This document shows, piece by piece, positions 26,948 to 35,213 of a DNA stretch of 64,000 nt. Position 1 is the first letter of the stretch, and each line of letters opens with the position of its first letter. The DNA is from Pistricoccus aurantiacus (lineage in GTDB: Bacteria > Pseudomonadota > Gammaproteobacteria > Pseudomonadales > Halomonadaceae): assembly GCF_042682565.1 (NCBI RefSeq), contig NZ_JBHUIC010000003.1. The stretch is one strand, 5' to 3'. The notes beneath the pieces were generated by a model. The model was not told where the DNA came from and ran no database searches. It saw only the letters and a program-made list of their open reading frames with translations. Made by a program: the position numbers and the translations under genes.

Positions 26948-26964
26948 TGCCAGCATAGCTGGCA
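26948..26964. promoter_or_regulatory. Perfect short palindrome in the thiolase upstream region
   Basis: TGCCAGC (26948-26954) and GCTGGCA (26958-26964) form a perfect 7-bp inverted repeat around a 3-bp centre, about 100 bp before the thiolase start. It could be an operator or a minor hairpin. I could not place a convincing promoter beside it. Confidence 0.25.
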
Positions 26965-27085
26965 TAACCTGCTCAAGGCGCTATCGACCATGGTCTAGCG
27001 GCCTTTGTCAATCGGCCTTATTGCAGAACACCTCGATTCCCCCTAGCGTACCTGATTAAACGTAGCACATGATTTCAAGTTTAAT

Positions 27086-27101
27086 TTGACGTTTACGTAA
27101 A
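27086..27101. promoter_or_regulatory. LiuR-like operator in the divergent acyl-CoA catabolism region
   Basis: TTGACGTTTACGTAAA differs at two positions from the 16-bp motif TTTACGTTAACGTAAA that I recall for LiuR, a MerR-family regulator of branched-chain amino-acid catabolism in proteobacteria. It contains the perfect palindrome GTTTACGTAAAC (27091-27102). It lies 40 bp before the acyl-CoA synthetase ATG and about 240 bp from the divergent thiolase start. The TTGACG could itself be a -35 box. Confidence 0.45.
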
Positions 27102-27141
27102 CTGTGTTTCAAGACTATCGCTCATTCATCGGGAGGCAACA

Positions 27142-28812
27142 ATGACAACATCGCCACAGGACTATCGGGGTTATCTGGACACCTTCGATATAGAAACCGT
27201 TTATGCGCGGCTGGACGACGCCGCGGACGGCTATCTCAATGCCTTTGAAGCCTGCTGCGGACGCCATGTACGCGCCGACCGGGGGGAGCGAGTCGCCCTG
27301 GTGCATGAGGCGCCGGATGGCAGCGTCAGGGAGTTGAGCTATCGAGAACTCGCCGAGCAGAGCGCTCGGTTGGCGGGCTATTTCAAGGCGCAAGGGCTCA
27401 AGGAGGGAGATCGTATCGCCGGCATGCTGCCGCGTACGCCGGAGCTGCTGATTACCGTGCTGGCCAGCTGGCGCATGGGCGCGGTCTATCAACCGCTGTT
27501 TACCGCTTTCGGGCCGGATGCCCTGGAGTATCGCCTGAGTCGCGCGAGCACTCGTCTGATCGTCACCGACTCTGCCAATCGCCACAAGTTCGACGATCTC
27601 GTCGACTGTCCGCCAATCCTGTTGGTTCAGAAATCCGACGCAAGCGCTGATAAGACCCATCCCCAAGACGCGAGCTGGCAGGATGCCATCGGTGCGAAGC
27701 CGTTTGAAGAAGCGCCGCCGCGTCAACGGCGAGACGCGCCTTTCCTGCAGATGTTTACCTCCGGCACCGTGGGCAAGCCCAAGGGGGTGGCGGTACCGCT
27801 TTCCGCCCTGCCGGCCTTCGCGCTCTATATGGAGCTGGCTATCGATCTGCGAGACGAGGACCGCTTCTGGAACATGGCGGATCCGGGCTGGGCCTACGGG
27901 CTTTATTACGCCATCACCGGGCCGCTTTCACTCGGCGCGACCACCTATTTCTGCGAAGCGCCCTTTGATGCCTCGGGAGCGCTGGACTTCCTCAAGCGCC
28001 ACCGCATCACCAATTTTGCCGGCGCGCCGACCGCCTATCGGGTGATGAAAGCCTCCGGACTTTTCGACGACGCGGCAGACACCTTGGCGCTGCGGGTGGC
28101 CAGTTCCGCCGGGGAGCCCCTCAACACGGAAGTGGTCAACTGGGTGGACAAGGCGCTGGGCTGCACGGTGATGGACCATTACGGCCAGACGGAAACCGGG
28201 ATGACCTGCTGCAACCATCATGCGCTGGAACATCCCAAGCACGTCGGCGCCATGGGCTTGCCGCTGCCGGGCTATCGGCTGGCGATCCTGGACGCGGCCT
28301 ATCGAGAACTGCCTGCCGGGGAACCCGGCGTGCTGGCGGTGGATGTGGCTCGTTCGCCGAGCTTCTTCTTTCCCGGCTATACCTGGCAGGAGAAGGACCC
28401 CTTCATGGAAGGCTATTATCTGACGGGAGACGTGGTGATTCAGAACGAGGACGGCACTTACCAGTTCGCCGGGCGGGACGACGATATCATCACCACCTCC
28501 GGCTATCGGGTCGGCCCCACGGACGTGGAAAATACCGTGCTGACCCATCCGGCGGTGGCGGAATCCGCCGCGGTAGGGCGTCCGGACGAACTGCGTGGCG
28601 AGGTCATCGTCGCCTACGTCGTGCTACGCTCGGGTCATACACCCAGTGAATCCCTGGCGGAAGAGATTCGTCAGCGGGTGCGGGAGCGCCTTTCCGCCCA
28701 CGCCTATCCTAGAGTTGTTGAATTCGTCACGGAACTGCCCAAGACGCCCAGCGGCAAGATCCAACGCTTCAAGCTGCGCGCCGAGGCCGTCGCGGCGACA
28801 ACCGGAGAATGA
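27142..28812 (+). CDS. Acyl-CoA synthetase (acetyl-CoA synthetase/ACSM-like)
   Basis: A 556-residue adenylate-forming enzyme. The ATP loop is FTSGTVGKPKGV (about residues 206-217), followed by DHYGQTETGM, the hinge GRDDDIITTSGYRVGP and the catalytic lysine in TPSGKIQRFKL. The sequence is closer to acetyl-CoA synthetase and medium-chain synthetase groups than to FadD. The acyl substrate is not determinable, but the HSD10-like dehydrogenase 1 nt downstream and the divergent thiolase suggest a short or branched carboxylic acid. The ATG follows GGGAGG by 7 nt. A LiuR-like motif lies 40 bp upstream. Confidence 0.88.
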   Translation: MTTSPQDYRGYLDTFDIETVYARLDDAADGYLNAFEACCGRHVRADRGERVALVHEAPDGSVRELSYRELAEQSARLAGYFKAQGLKEGDRIAGMLPRTPELLITVLASWRMGAVYQPLFTAFGPDALEYRLSRASTRLIVTDSANRHKFDDLVDCPPILLVQKSDASADKTHPQDASWQDAIGAKPFEEAPPRQRRDAPFLQMFTSGTVGKPKGVAVPLSALPAFALYMELAIDLRDEDRFWNMADPGWAYGLYYAITGPLSLGATTYFCEAPFDASGALDFLKRHRITNFAGAPTAYRVMKASGLFDDAADTLALRVASSAGEPLNTEVVNWVDKALGCTVMDHYGQTETGMTCCNHHALEHPKHVGAMGLPLPGYRLAILDAAYRELPAGEPGVLAVDVARSPSFFFPGYTWQEKDPFMEGYYLTGDVVIQNEDGTYQFAGRDDDIITTSGYRVGPTDVENTVLTHPAVAESAAVGRPDELRGEVIVAYVVLRSGHTPSESLAEEIRQRVRERLSAHAYPRVVEFVTELPKTPSGKIQRFKLRAEAVAATTGE

Positions 28813-28813
28813 C

Positions 28814-29572
28814 ATGCAAGTAAAAGACAAGACCTTTCTGATTACCGGCGCCGCCTCCGGCCTGGGCGCGGCCACCGCGCAACGGCTGGTGGCGCAGGGC
28901 GCCCGAGTGGTGCTGTTCGACCTGAGCGAGCAGATCAATGAGCTGGCGGAAAAACTCGGAGGTGCCGCCAGCGCCTGCCGCGGCGACGTAACTCGCGGCG
29001 AGGATGTGCAGACCGCGGTGGATCAGGCAACAGAGCAGGGCGGCCTGCACGGCGTGGTGCACTGTGCCGGGGTGGTCAGCGTCGCCAAGTTGCTCGACCG
29101 GGAAGGTCAGCCGGCGGATCTGGAGGCCTTCACTCGCACCGTCAATATCAACCTGGTGGGTACCTTCAACGTGGCGCGACTGGCGGCGGCGGCCATGGCC
29201 AAAAACGACCCGGAAGAAGACGGCGAGCGCGGCGTGATCGTCACCACCGCTTCCGTGGCCGCCTTCGATGGCCAGGTCGGCCAGGCGGCGTACAGCGCCT
29301 CCAAGGCAGGGGTGGCGGGCATGATGTTGCCGCTGGCTCGGGAGCTTTCCCGCCAAGGCATTCGCGTGATGGCCATCGCTCCCGGGGTGTTCGAGACCCC
29401 GATGATGAGCGGTATCCCGGAAAAGGCTGCCGCGGAGCTATCCGCCTCGGTGCCGTTTCCCAAACGCCTCGGCAAGCCCGCGGAATTCGCCCAGCTTGCG
29501 GAACAGATCATCACCAACGTGATGCTCAACGGCGAAGTCATCCGCCTGGATGGCGGTATTCGTATGCAGTGA
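28814..29572 (+). CDS. HSD10-like 3-hydroxyacyl-CoA dehydrogenase (SDR)
   Basis: A 252-residue classical short-chain dehydrogenase. The NAD-binding TGAASGLG is at residues 11-18. Catalytic residues are Ser147, Tyr160 and Lys164 (AYSASKAG). The overall sequence, including the insertion around residues 125-140 and the ending in LDGGIRMQ, matches the type II 3-hydroxyacyl-CoA dehydrogenase (HSD10) group, whose members oxidise 2-methyl-3-hydroxybutyryl-CoA in isoleucine breakdown. It starts 1 nt after the acyl-CoA synthetase stop and ends just before a strong terminator. Confidence 0.9.
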   Translation: MQVKDKTFLITGAASGLGAATAQRLVAQGARVVLFDLSEQINELAEKLGGAASACRGDVTRGEDVQTAVDQATEQGGLHGVVHCAGVVSVAKLLDREGQPADLEAFTRTVNINLVGTFNVARLAAAAMAKNDPEEDGERGVIVTTASVAAFDGQVGQAAYSASKAGVAGMMLPLARELSRQGIRVMAIAPGVFETPMMSGIPEKAAAELSASVPFPKRLGKPAEFAQLAEQIITNVMLNGEVIRLDGGIRMQ

Positions 29573-29596
29573 ACCCAGGGTATTGAGACAGGTATG

Positions 29597-29634
29597 AAAA
29601 AGGCGAGGTTTTTTGATAAAGCCTCGTCTTTTAT
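29597..29634. terminator. Bidirectional rho-independent terminator
   Basis: GGCGAGG (29602-29608) pairs with CCTCGTC (29622-29628), one G-T wobble, and A/T flanks lengthen the stem. A-runs and T-runs on both sides allow use on either strand. It separates the convergent SDR gene and YkvI-type transporter gene. Confidence 0.75.
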
Positions 29635-29640
29635 CTTTAT

Positions 29641-30702
29641 CTATCTTTTATTTATTCCCAGTTTTTTCAATCTAAAGGGTGCATAGAGCAATGCCAAGAT
29701 TAGAAACAGCCCCAAATAACCGATTGTCGAATAGACTTTTGCTACCAGATCGGTGAATCCGACAAAGCTCGCAATAAATCCTACTGCCAATGTGACAATT
29801 GAAGCGAAAAAGAACTTTCTGGTTCCTGGCTCAAAAAAGCGGGCTACAAATCCGTAAAACATTCCTAGCCCAGTGTTGAAGATCATTCCAAAGAGGATAA
29901 TCGACATGATAAAACCCAGAATGGGAGAGATCTCATTGACAAGTGATAATAACGGTAGATCGTAAGCTGCAACGACATCGACTTGAGAGAAGATCGCAAG
30001 GTGAGCAAGCATGATCAATACACCAATGCCCAGACCACCTACCAGGCCTCCCAAGGCTGCGGTACGTTCGTCTTTCTCGGCGCCGCCCATCACTATCGCC
30101 ATGCCTGCTCCTACCGCGATATTGAACGATGCATAATTGACGCCCGAGATGAACCAATTTGGAAAGCTTTTCTCCTGCTCCATTGCAATCGGATTTAACT
30201 CATTAAAGCTCATATCCATTGTCAGTATACTATAGACAGCAATTCCTACAATTGAAGCTAATAGAAACGGTGTTATGCTTCCGATGATGGCGATTACTTT
30301 TTCTACCTTTAACATCATCGCCAATATCACGAATATGGCTAAAAGCAAGCTGCCGACAAATACTGGAAGACCGAACTGCTGGTTTAGCGACGAGCCCGCG
30401 CCCGCGACCATCACGACTCCAACCCCGAACAATGTGAATACCAGGATTACATCAACAATAAATCCTAGATAAAGTCCGCTGATGGTGTAGATGGTTTTTT
30501 TATGTGACAGCGATTTCAAACGACTTCCAATTTTAGTCAGGCTCATGCCCAGAAACGCGAATAAAATCGTCGATACCACGGCTGCGGCGGTACCCATATA
30601 ACCAAAGCTGGTAAAGTACTGTAGTATCTCCTGCCCCGAGGCAAATCCGGCACCAACGATTACACCTATAAAGGCACATCCGATCCTTATTATTTTAAAC
30701 AT
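29641..30702 (-). CDS. YkvI-type membrane transporter
   Basis: A 353-residue integral membrane protein with about ten helices, beginning with the typical IGVIVGAGFASGQEILQYF segment (residues 12-30). The same motif occurs in B. subtilis YkvI and related APC/LeuT-fold proteins of unknown substrate. The gene is clearly AT-richer than its surroundings and uses many ATT/ATA/AAA codons, suggesting horizontal acquisition. The ATG has AGGAG 7 nt upstream in an AT-rich leader. It stands alone between a bidirectional terminator and a 314-bp non-coding stretch. Confidence 0.8.
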   Translation of the reverse strand: MFKIIRIGCAFIGVIVGAGFASGQEILQYFTSFGYMGTAAAVVSTILFAFLGMSLTKIGSRLKSLSHKKTIYTISGLYLGFIVDVILVFTLFGVGVVMVAGAGSSLNQQFGLPVFVGSLLLAIFVILAMMLKVEKVIAIIGSITPFLLASIVGIAVYSILTMDMSFNELNPIAMEQEKSFPNWFISGVNYASFNIAVGAGMAIVMGGAEKDERTAALGGLVGGLGIGVLIMLAHLAIFSQVDVVAAYDLPLLSLVNEISPILGFIMSIILFGMIFNTGLGMFYGFVARFFEPGTRKFFFASIVTLAVGFIASFVGFTDLVAKVYSTIGYLGLFLILALLYAPFRLKKLGINKR

Positions 30703-30758
30703 AAATTTCTCCTTTATATTATTTAAATTATCCCTGGAATATTCATGAGGCAGGCCTG

Positions 30759-30837
30759 AAAAAAAAGATAGCGGATGGTGTTCCTTTTGATAAATCAGTG
30801 CGTTCCATCAAGAACCTGATTCCAGAGCACCATCCGC
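30759..30837 (-). repeat. Nested inverted repeat with T8 run (terminator or element end)
   Basis: GCGGATGGTG (30771-30780) and CACCATCCGC (30828-30837) are a perfect 10-bp inverted repeat 47 bp apart. Inside lie AATCAG/CTGATT (30793-30798, 30816-30821) and GTTC/GAAC (30802-30805, 30812-30815), so the region can fold as a multi-tier stem. Read leftward, the outer stem is followed by TATC and eight T residues (30766-30759), as in a terminator. It may also be the inverted terminal repeat of a lost mobile element. Confidence 0.5.
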
Positions 30838-30959
30838 CATGAATGGAAGCGTAGCCCCTTGAATTCCTTCTTGCAACGAATCCATTCGCGTCGAGCTTGG
30901 TAGCCATTATGCCGACAGCGGCGCGGTAGTATTTCGGACAAGAAAGCAATTTTATTCAA
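30795..30959 (-). pseudogene. Short basic ORF, possible transposase remnant
   Basis: A 54-codon leftward frame from TTG 30959 to TGA 30795 encodes an Arg/Lys/Trp-rich peptide with the segment RCRHNGYQARREWIRC, reminiscent of the zinc-ribbon of some transposases. It lacks a ribosome binding site and ends inside the nested inverted repeat. I cannot assign a family; a decayed insertion-sequence 3' end is my best reading, and non-coding DNA is an alternative. The rest of 30703-31016 shows nothing I can name. Confidence 0.25.
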
Positions 30960-31016
30960 TACACCCCTGGGCGGGTCGCGCTATTGATCTGACTACCGAT
31001 CCACCCGAGGTGTGGC

Positions 31017-31613
31017 ATGACCCCCAGTCTGTTCCTTTCCATGGCCGCCTTTGCCCTGGCGGCATCGATTTCCCCGGGGCCGGTGAATATCGTTGCCTTG
31101 AGTGCCGGCGCGCAATATGGCTTTCGCCTCAGTATGCGCCATGTCACCGGGGCGACCTGCGGCTTCACCTTGTTGCTACTCCTGATCGGGCTGGGGCTGC
31201 ATGAATTGCTTTATCGTTGGCCCTACTTCACCACGCTCATCCAGGGCGCCGGCGTGGCGTTTCTGCTTTTCATGGCCTACAGGCTGGCGACGGACGATGG
31301 GCGGCTTGGCACGGGGCGAGGCGATCCGCCCGGGCCTTCGATGATCAAGGGCGCGATAATGCAGTGGCTGAATCCCAAGGCCTGGCTGGCATCGCTGGCG
31401 GGGATGGGGATCTATGCCGCCAGTGACGAAGACAGCCTGATATGGCAGTTCACCGTCATCTATTTCGTGATCTGCTATCTTTCGATCACCTGCTGGGCCT
31501 GTGCCGGCACCTACCTGCGCCGCTTTCTACACGACTCCCGCCAGATGCGGCGTTTCAACCGTCTGATGGCCGCCTTGCTGGCGTTCAGCGCCATCTATCT
31601 TGTATGGCTGTAG
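31017..31613 (+). CDS. LysE/RhtB-family amino-acid exporter
   Basis: A 198-residue membrane protein with about six helices and the LysE-family N-terminal signature SISPGPVNIVALSAGAQYG (about residues 17-35). A second family segment, QWLNPKAWL, lies near residues 115-123. Members export amino acids or derivatives, but the substrate is unknown here. The ATG has GAGG 7 nt upstream. It converges with an AraC-family regulator gene only 4 bp away. LysE and AraC genes are frequent neighbours, so the regulator may control it. Confidence 0.9.
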   Translation: MTPSLFLSMAAFALAASISPGPVNIVALSAGAQYGFRLSMRHVTGATCGFTLLLLLIGLGLHELLYRWPYFTTLIQGAGVAFLLFMAYRLATDDGRLGTGRGDPPGPSMIKGAIMQWLNPKAWLASLAGMGIYAASDEDSLIWQFTVIYFVICYLSITCWACAGTYLRRFLHDSRQMRRFNRLMAALLAFSAIYLVWL

Positions 31614-31617
31614 AGCG

Positions 31618-32445
31618 TCAAAAGGCCGCCGCGTACTGCCGGGGCGTCGCCGCGACGAAGCGCTTGAAGGTGCGCTGAAAGTGCGCCTGATCCGCAAAGC
31701 CCGCCTCCAGCGCCACCTCGGCGATGGCGTGACCGCGCCGGAGTCGGGACTGGCAATACTGCACACGGCGGTTGATCAGATAGGCATGAGGCGTCATGCC
31801 ATGGCGGCGTTTGAAGGCGCGAATCAGATGAGACGGTGACATTTCCACCGCGTCGGCGATCATCTCGAGAGTCAAGGCATGGGTGCAGTGCTCGGAAATA
31901 AAGTCCGCGGCGCGGCGGACCTTGCGGTTTTCCCGCCAGGAAACGATTGGAGCTGGACTCATCCTCTGCTGCAGCGTCGAGAAAAAGCCGATGGCGGCAC
32001 TGTGCCTGTGCAACTCATCGCTGTCGTGATCGATAAGCGTTGCATAAAGATGATTCAAGCCGTGATAGAGCAACGGATCCCGGCTAGCCACCGTCGAGAA
32101 GGGCTGAAACTCAGGACGGCTGCTGGCTTCCAGGTCCTGCTGCAGATCACCGAGCCAGACGGCATCCACATAGAACATGCGATATGACCAGCGCTCGCTA
32201 CCGATGGGATTGCAGGCGTGGACTTCTTCGGGATTCATTATCACCACCGACCCCTTCGAAACCTCCTGTCGGGTGTTTCCATTCACATAGACGCTACGCC
32301 CGGCGGTGATGGTACCGATGGAGAAGGTCCTGTGAGTGTGCTTGTCGTAACACACCCGACGCCCGTCCTCCACGCCACGCGCCTCGAGAAAAGGCAGCCT
32401 GTCATCCCGCCAGAAGCGAATATCCGCTGTGTTCGAGTCTTTCAC
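31618..32445 (-). CDS. AraC-family transcriptional regulator
   Basis: A 275-residue regulator with an N-terminal AraC-type cupin ligand domain (about residues 15-150) and two C-terminal helix-turn-helix motifs (about 180-275; LTLEMIADAVEMSPSHLIRAF and AIAEVALEAGFADQAHFQRTF). The start is placed at GTG 32445 because GAGGAAAAGG precedes it and the protein then begins like its relatives. In-frame ATGs at 32493 and 32586 have no ribosome binding site and would intrude on the acyl-CoA dehydrogenase promoter. It converges with the LysE exporter and diverges from the acyl-CoA dehydrogenase; the exporter is the more likely target. Confidence 0.88.
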   Translation of the reverse strand: MKDSNTADIRFWRDDRLPFLEARGVEDGRRVCYDKHTHRTFSIGTITAGRSVYVNGNTRQEVSKGSVVIMNPEEVHACNPIGSERWSYRMFYVDAVWLGDLQQDLEASSRPEFQPFSTVASRDPLLYHGLNHLYATLIDHDSDELHRHSAAIGFFSTLQQRMSPAPIVSWRENRKVRRAADFISEHCTHALTLEMIADAVEMSPSHLIRAFKRRHGMTPHAYLINRRVQYCQSRLRRGHAIAEVALEAGFADQAHFQRTFKRFVAATPRQYAAAF

Positions 32446-32518
32446 TACCTTTTCCTCAACGATTCCATGGCAACCAGCATAGCGTTCACGCATGTGAGCG
32501 GCGAATTCAAACAAGCGC

Positions 32519-32547
32519 TTGACTGCTTCGAAACGAATGGCTAATTT
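32519..32547 (+). promoter_or_regulatory. Promoter of the acyl-CoA dehydrogenase
   Basis: TTGACT (32519-32524), exactly 17 bp, then TAATTT (32542-32547) form a good sigma70 promoter 60 bp before the ATG at 32607. The -10 box overlaps the left arm of the PsrA-like palindrome, so a bound repressor would block polymerase. Confidence 0.65.
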
Positions 32548-32564
32548 CAAACACATGTTTGAAA
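32545..32564. promoter_or_regulatory. PsrA-like operator at the acyl-CoA dehydrogenase promoter
   Basis: TTTCAAACA-CA-TGTTTGAAA is a 20-bp palindrome with perfect 9-bp arms. Its core CAAAC-N4-GTTTG matches the PsrA consensus. PsrA of Pseudomonas is a TetR-type fatty-acid-responsive repressor, and acyl-CoA dehydrogenase genes have been reported among its targets. The position over the -10 and start region implies repression released by long-chain acyl ligands. Confidence 0.65.
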
Positions 32565-32606
32565 GTGTGTTTAGCGCTTTCCCCATCGGTTTCAGGAGAC
32601 ATTGTC

Positions 32607-34412
32607 ATGCCACAGTATCAAGCGCCTCTGCGCGACCTGCGCTTCGTGATGGACGAACTGCTGGGTTACCCGGCCCACTATGCCGGGCTCGAGGGCGGCG
32701 AGGATGCCACGCCGGACCTGGTCAACGCGGTGCTCGAGGAAGGCGCGCGTTTCGCTCAGGAAGTACTGCTGCCGCTGAATCAATCCGGGGACCAAGAGGG
32801 GTGTCGTCTGGAAGACGGCGAGGTGCGAACGCCGACCGGTTTCAAGGAGGCCTACGCCCAGTTCGTGGAAGGGGGCTGGCCGGGTTTGGCCGCCTCGCCG
32901 GAATACGGCGGTCAGGGACTGCCGCTTTCCCTGGGCATGGTGCTGTCGGAAATGATCTGCTCCGCCAACCTGGCCTGGGGCATGTATCCCGGACTTTCCC
33001 ATGGGGTGGCGGACGCGCTGCGGCAGCACGGCAGCGAGGCGCAGAAGGCCACCTATCTGCCCAAGCTCGTTGAGGGCGTCTGGACCGGTACCATGTGCCT
33101 GACGGAGCCGCATTGCGGCACCGATCTGGGACTGATCAAGACACGGGCGGTACCTAACGACGACGATAGCTATACGCTGAACGGCACCAAGATATTTATC
33201 TCCGCAGGCGAGCACGATCTGGCGGAAAATATCGTCCATCTGGTGCTCGCCAAGCTGCCGGACGCGCCGCAGGGTTCCAAAGGCATTTCCCTGTTTCTGG
33301 TTCCCAAATATTTGCCGGATGCCCAGTACAACCCCGACGAGCGCAACGGCGTCAGCTGTGGCGCCCTGGAGCACAAGATGGGCATTCACGGCAATGCCAC
33401 CTGCGTGCTCAACTTCGATGACGCCAAGGGCTTTCTGGTGGGGCCACCCCACAAGGGCCTGGCCTGCATGTTCACCATGATGAACGAGGCGCGCATCGGC
33501 GTCGGTATCCAGGGGCTGGGGCTGATGGAAGCGAGCTTCCAGAATGCTCTGACTTATGCCCGGGACCGTCTGCAGATGAGGGCGCTGTCCGGTCCAAAAG
33601 CGCCGGACAAGCCAGCGGACCCGATCATCGTGCACCCGGACGTGCGGCGCATGCTGCTGACGCAGAAGGCGTTCGCCGAAGGCGGCCGCATGCTGGTGCT
33701 GCATGCGGCCCAGTTGGTGGATATCGTCGAGGCGGGCCAGGATGCGGCGGCCCGGGAACGGGCGGAAAACCTGCTGGGCCTGCTGACTCCCATCGTCAAG
33801 GCATTCCTGACGGAGGTCGGTTTCGAGGTCACCAACGAGGGCGTTCAGATATTCGGCGGCCACGGCTATATTCAGGAATGGGGCATGGAGCAGCTGGTGC
33901 GGGATGCCCGTATCACCCGGCTCTACGAGGGTACCACCGGCGTACAGGCGCTGGATCTGCTCGGCCGCAAGGTGCTGATGAGCCAAGGCGAAAGCCTCAA
34001 GGTCTTCACCAAGGAGATTCACAAGTTCTGTCAGGCGGAGGAAACCAACGCCGAACTTCAGGAATTCATCGTGCCTTTGGCCAGGCTCAATCGTGAGTGG
34101 GGCGAACTGACCATGAGCATCGGCATGCAGGCCATGCAGGACCGGGAAGAGGTCGGCGCCGCAAGCCTTGATTATCTGATGTATTCCGGCTACGTGACCT
34201 TGGCCTATTTCTGGGCAAGGGCCGCCAAACGGGCCAGCGAGTCTCTGGGCGGGTCGGAAGAGGCCTTCTATCAGGGCAAGCTGGCTACCGCCCGTTTCTA
34301 TTACCAGCGCCTGCTGCCGCGTACTCAGGCCCATGCGGCCATGATCAAGGCTGGCGCCAGGCCTTTGATGGGGCTGGCGGCAGAGGATTTCGGCCTGGGC
34401 TTCGAGGTCTGA
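32607..34412 (+). CDS. Acyl-CoA dehydrogenase, ~600-residue class
   Basis: A 601-residue flavoprotein that introduces the 2,3 double bond in acyl-CoA. It belongs to the long subclass with an extra C-terminal domain, which includes DmdC (methylmercaptopropionyl-CoA dehydrogenase) and Pseudomonas PA0506-type enzymes. Visible features are MPQYQAPLRDLRFV at the N-terminus, the FAD/substrate segment MCLTEPHCGTDLG and RLYEGTTGVQALDLLG, which contains the position of the catalytic glutamate. The ATG has AGGAGA 8 nt upstream. Chain-length specificity cannot be read, but the PsrA-like operator argues for fatty acids. A strong hairpin terminator follows. Confidence 0.92.
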   Translation: MPQYQAPLRDLRFVMDELLGYPAHYAGLEGGEDATPDLVNAVLEEGARFAQEVLLPLNQSGDQEGCRLEDGEVRTPTGFKEAYAQFVEGGWPGLAASPEYGGQGLPLSLGMVLSEMICSANLAWGMYPGLSHGVADALRQHGSEAQKATYLPKLVEGVWTGTMCLTEPHCGTDLGLIKTRAVPNDDDSYTLNGTKIFISAGEHDLAENIVHLVLAKLPDAPQGSKGISLFLVPKYLPDAQYNPDERNGVSCGALEHKMGIHGNATCVLNFDDAKGFLVGPPHKGLACMFTMMNEARIGVGIQGLGLMEASFQNALTYARDRLQMRALSGPKAPDKPADPIIVHPDVRRMLLTQKAFAEGGRMLVLHAAQLVDIVEAGQDAAARERAENLLGLLTPIVKAFLTEVGFEVTNEGVQIFGGHGYIQEWGMEQLVRDARITRLYEGTTGVQALDLLGRKVLMSQGESLKVFTKEIHKFCQAEETNAELQEFIVPLARLNREWGELTMSIGMQAMQDREEVGAASLDYLMYSGYVTLAYFWARAAKRASESLGGSEEAFYQGKLATARFYYQRLLPRTQAHAAMIKAGARPLMGLAAEDFGLGFEV

Positions 34413-34447
34413 TCGGCGTTCTATTCCTTACCTCAAGCGTTTGGTTT

Positions 34448-34476
34448 GCGGCGATCCTGGATCGCCGCTTTCTGTT
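34448..34476 (+). terminator. Terminator after the acyl-CoA dehydrogenase gene
   Basis: GCGGCGATC (34448-34456) and GATCGCCGC (34460-34468) form a perfect 9-bp stem with a 3-nt loop, followed by TTTCTGTT. The T-run is short, but the stem is very stable. TATAGT at 34497 just downstream could be the -10 of the next gene. Confidence 0.65.
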
Positions 34477-34562
34477 GGTTGCGCTCCGGAACAGGCTATA
34501 GTGGAGCCTTGAATGGAATGCCGACGAACAAGCGCAGAGAGAGTTTATCGAGGAGGTTGTTC

Positions 34563-35186
34563 ATGAAGCAGCGAACAAGAATACGTTGGCTTGTGGCGCT
34601 GTTACTCGTGGTGCCGTTACTTGCAAGCCAGGCGTGGGCCGTCGATCAGGAAAAGAGAGCAGAAGTTGCCAAAAAGAAGGCGGAAGTGCTGGAGCAGAGC
34701 ATCGTCACCGAAGGAGGCGACGTCAGCCCCGATCCATCGATGACCATCACCAAGCCGGGTATTCAGGCGGTGGATCCGGCCGGCAAGGCGCCCTTGGATA
34801 ACGCCATCACCTGCATGGCGCGAAGCCTCTACTGGGAAACCAAGGGACAGAACGCCGCCACCATGGAAGCGGTCGCCAATGTAATGATGAATCGGCTGAG
34901 CAGCGATGAATTCCCCGATACGATATGTGAGGTTGTCAAACAGGGCGGCGAGCAGGGCGCCTGCCAGTTTTCCTGGTGGTGCGACGGACGAGCGGACGAG
35001 GTGAAAGAAGAAGATAGCTATCTGATCGTCAAGGAAGTTACCCGCAAGGCGCTCAATCAGCAGCTCGAGGATCGAACCGACGGCGCCTTATTCTTTCATC
35101 AGCGGTCGATATCTCCCCGCTGGGCTTCAGCGTTTCTGAGAACCGCCGAGGTCGGCAAGCTTCTGTTTTACAAGCCTCAGGATTAG
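34563..35186 (+). CDS. Secreted SleB-type cell-wall hydrolase
   Basis: A 207-residue exported protein: signal peptide at residues 1 to about 27 (ending SQAWA), a Lys/Glu-rich linker, then a SleB/CwlJ (Hydrolase_2) domain from about residue 75. The conserved ARSLYWETKGQ contains the catalytic glutamate; QFSWWCDG and a C-terminal FFH segment follow as in the family. It would cleave peptidoglycan glycan strands in the periplasm. The ATG has a GAGGAGG ribosome binding site. The longer frame to 34446 lacks a signal peptide. It is monocistronic and convergent with the TerB-like gene. Confidence 0.9.
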   Translation: MKQRTRIRWLVALLLVVPLLASQAWAVDQEKRAEVAKKKAEVLEQSIVTEGGDVSPDPSMTITKPGIQAVDPAGKAPLDNAITCMARSLYWETKGQNAATMEAVANVMMNRLSSDEFPDTICEVVKQGGEQGACQFSWWCDGRADEVKEEDSYLIVKEVTRKALNQQLEDRTDGALFFHQRSISPRWASAFLRTAEVGKLLFYKPQD

Positions 35187-35213
35187 ATGATTTTAGTGGA
35201 ACTCGAGGTACTA

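Noticed and set aside
30743..30949. A 68-codon leftward frame in the AT-rich gap
   Set aside because: No ribosome binding site, runs through the inverted repeat and poly-T run, and shows no family features.
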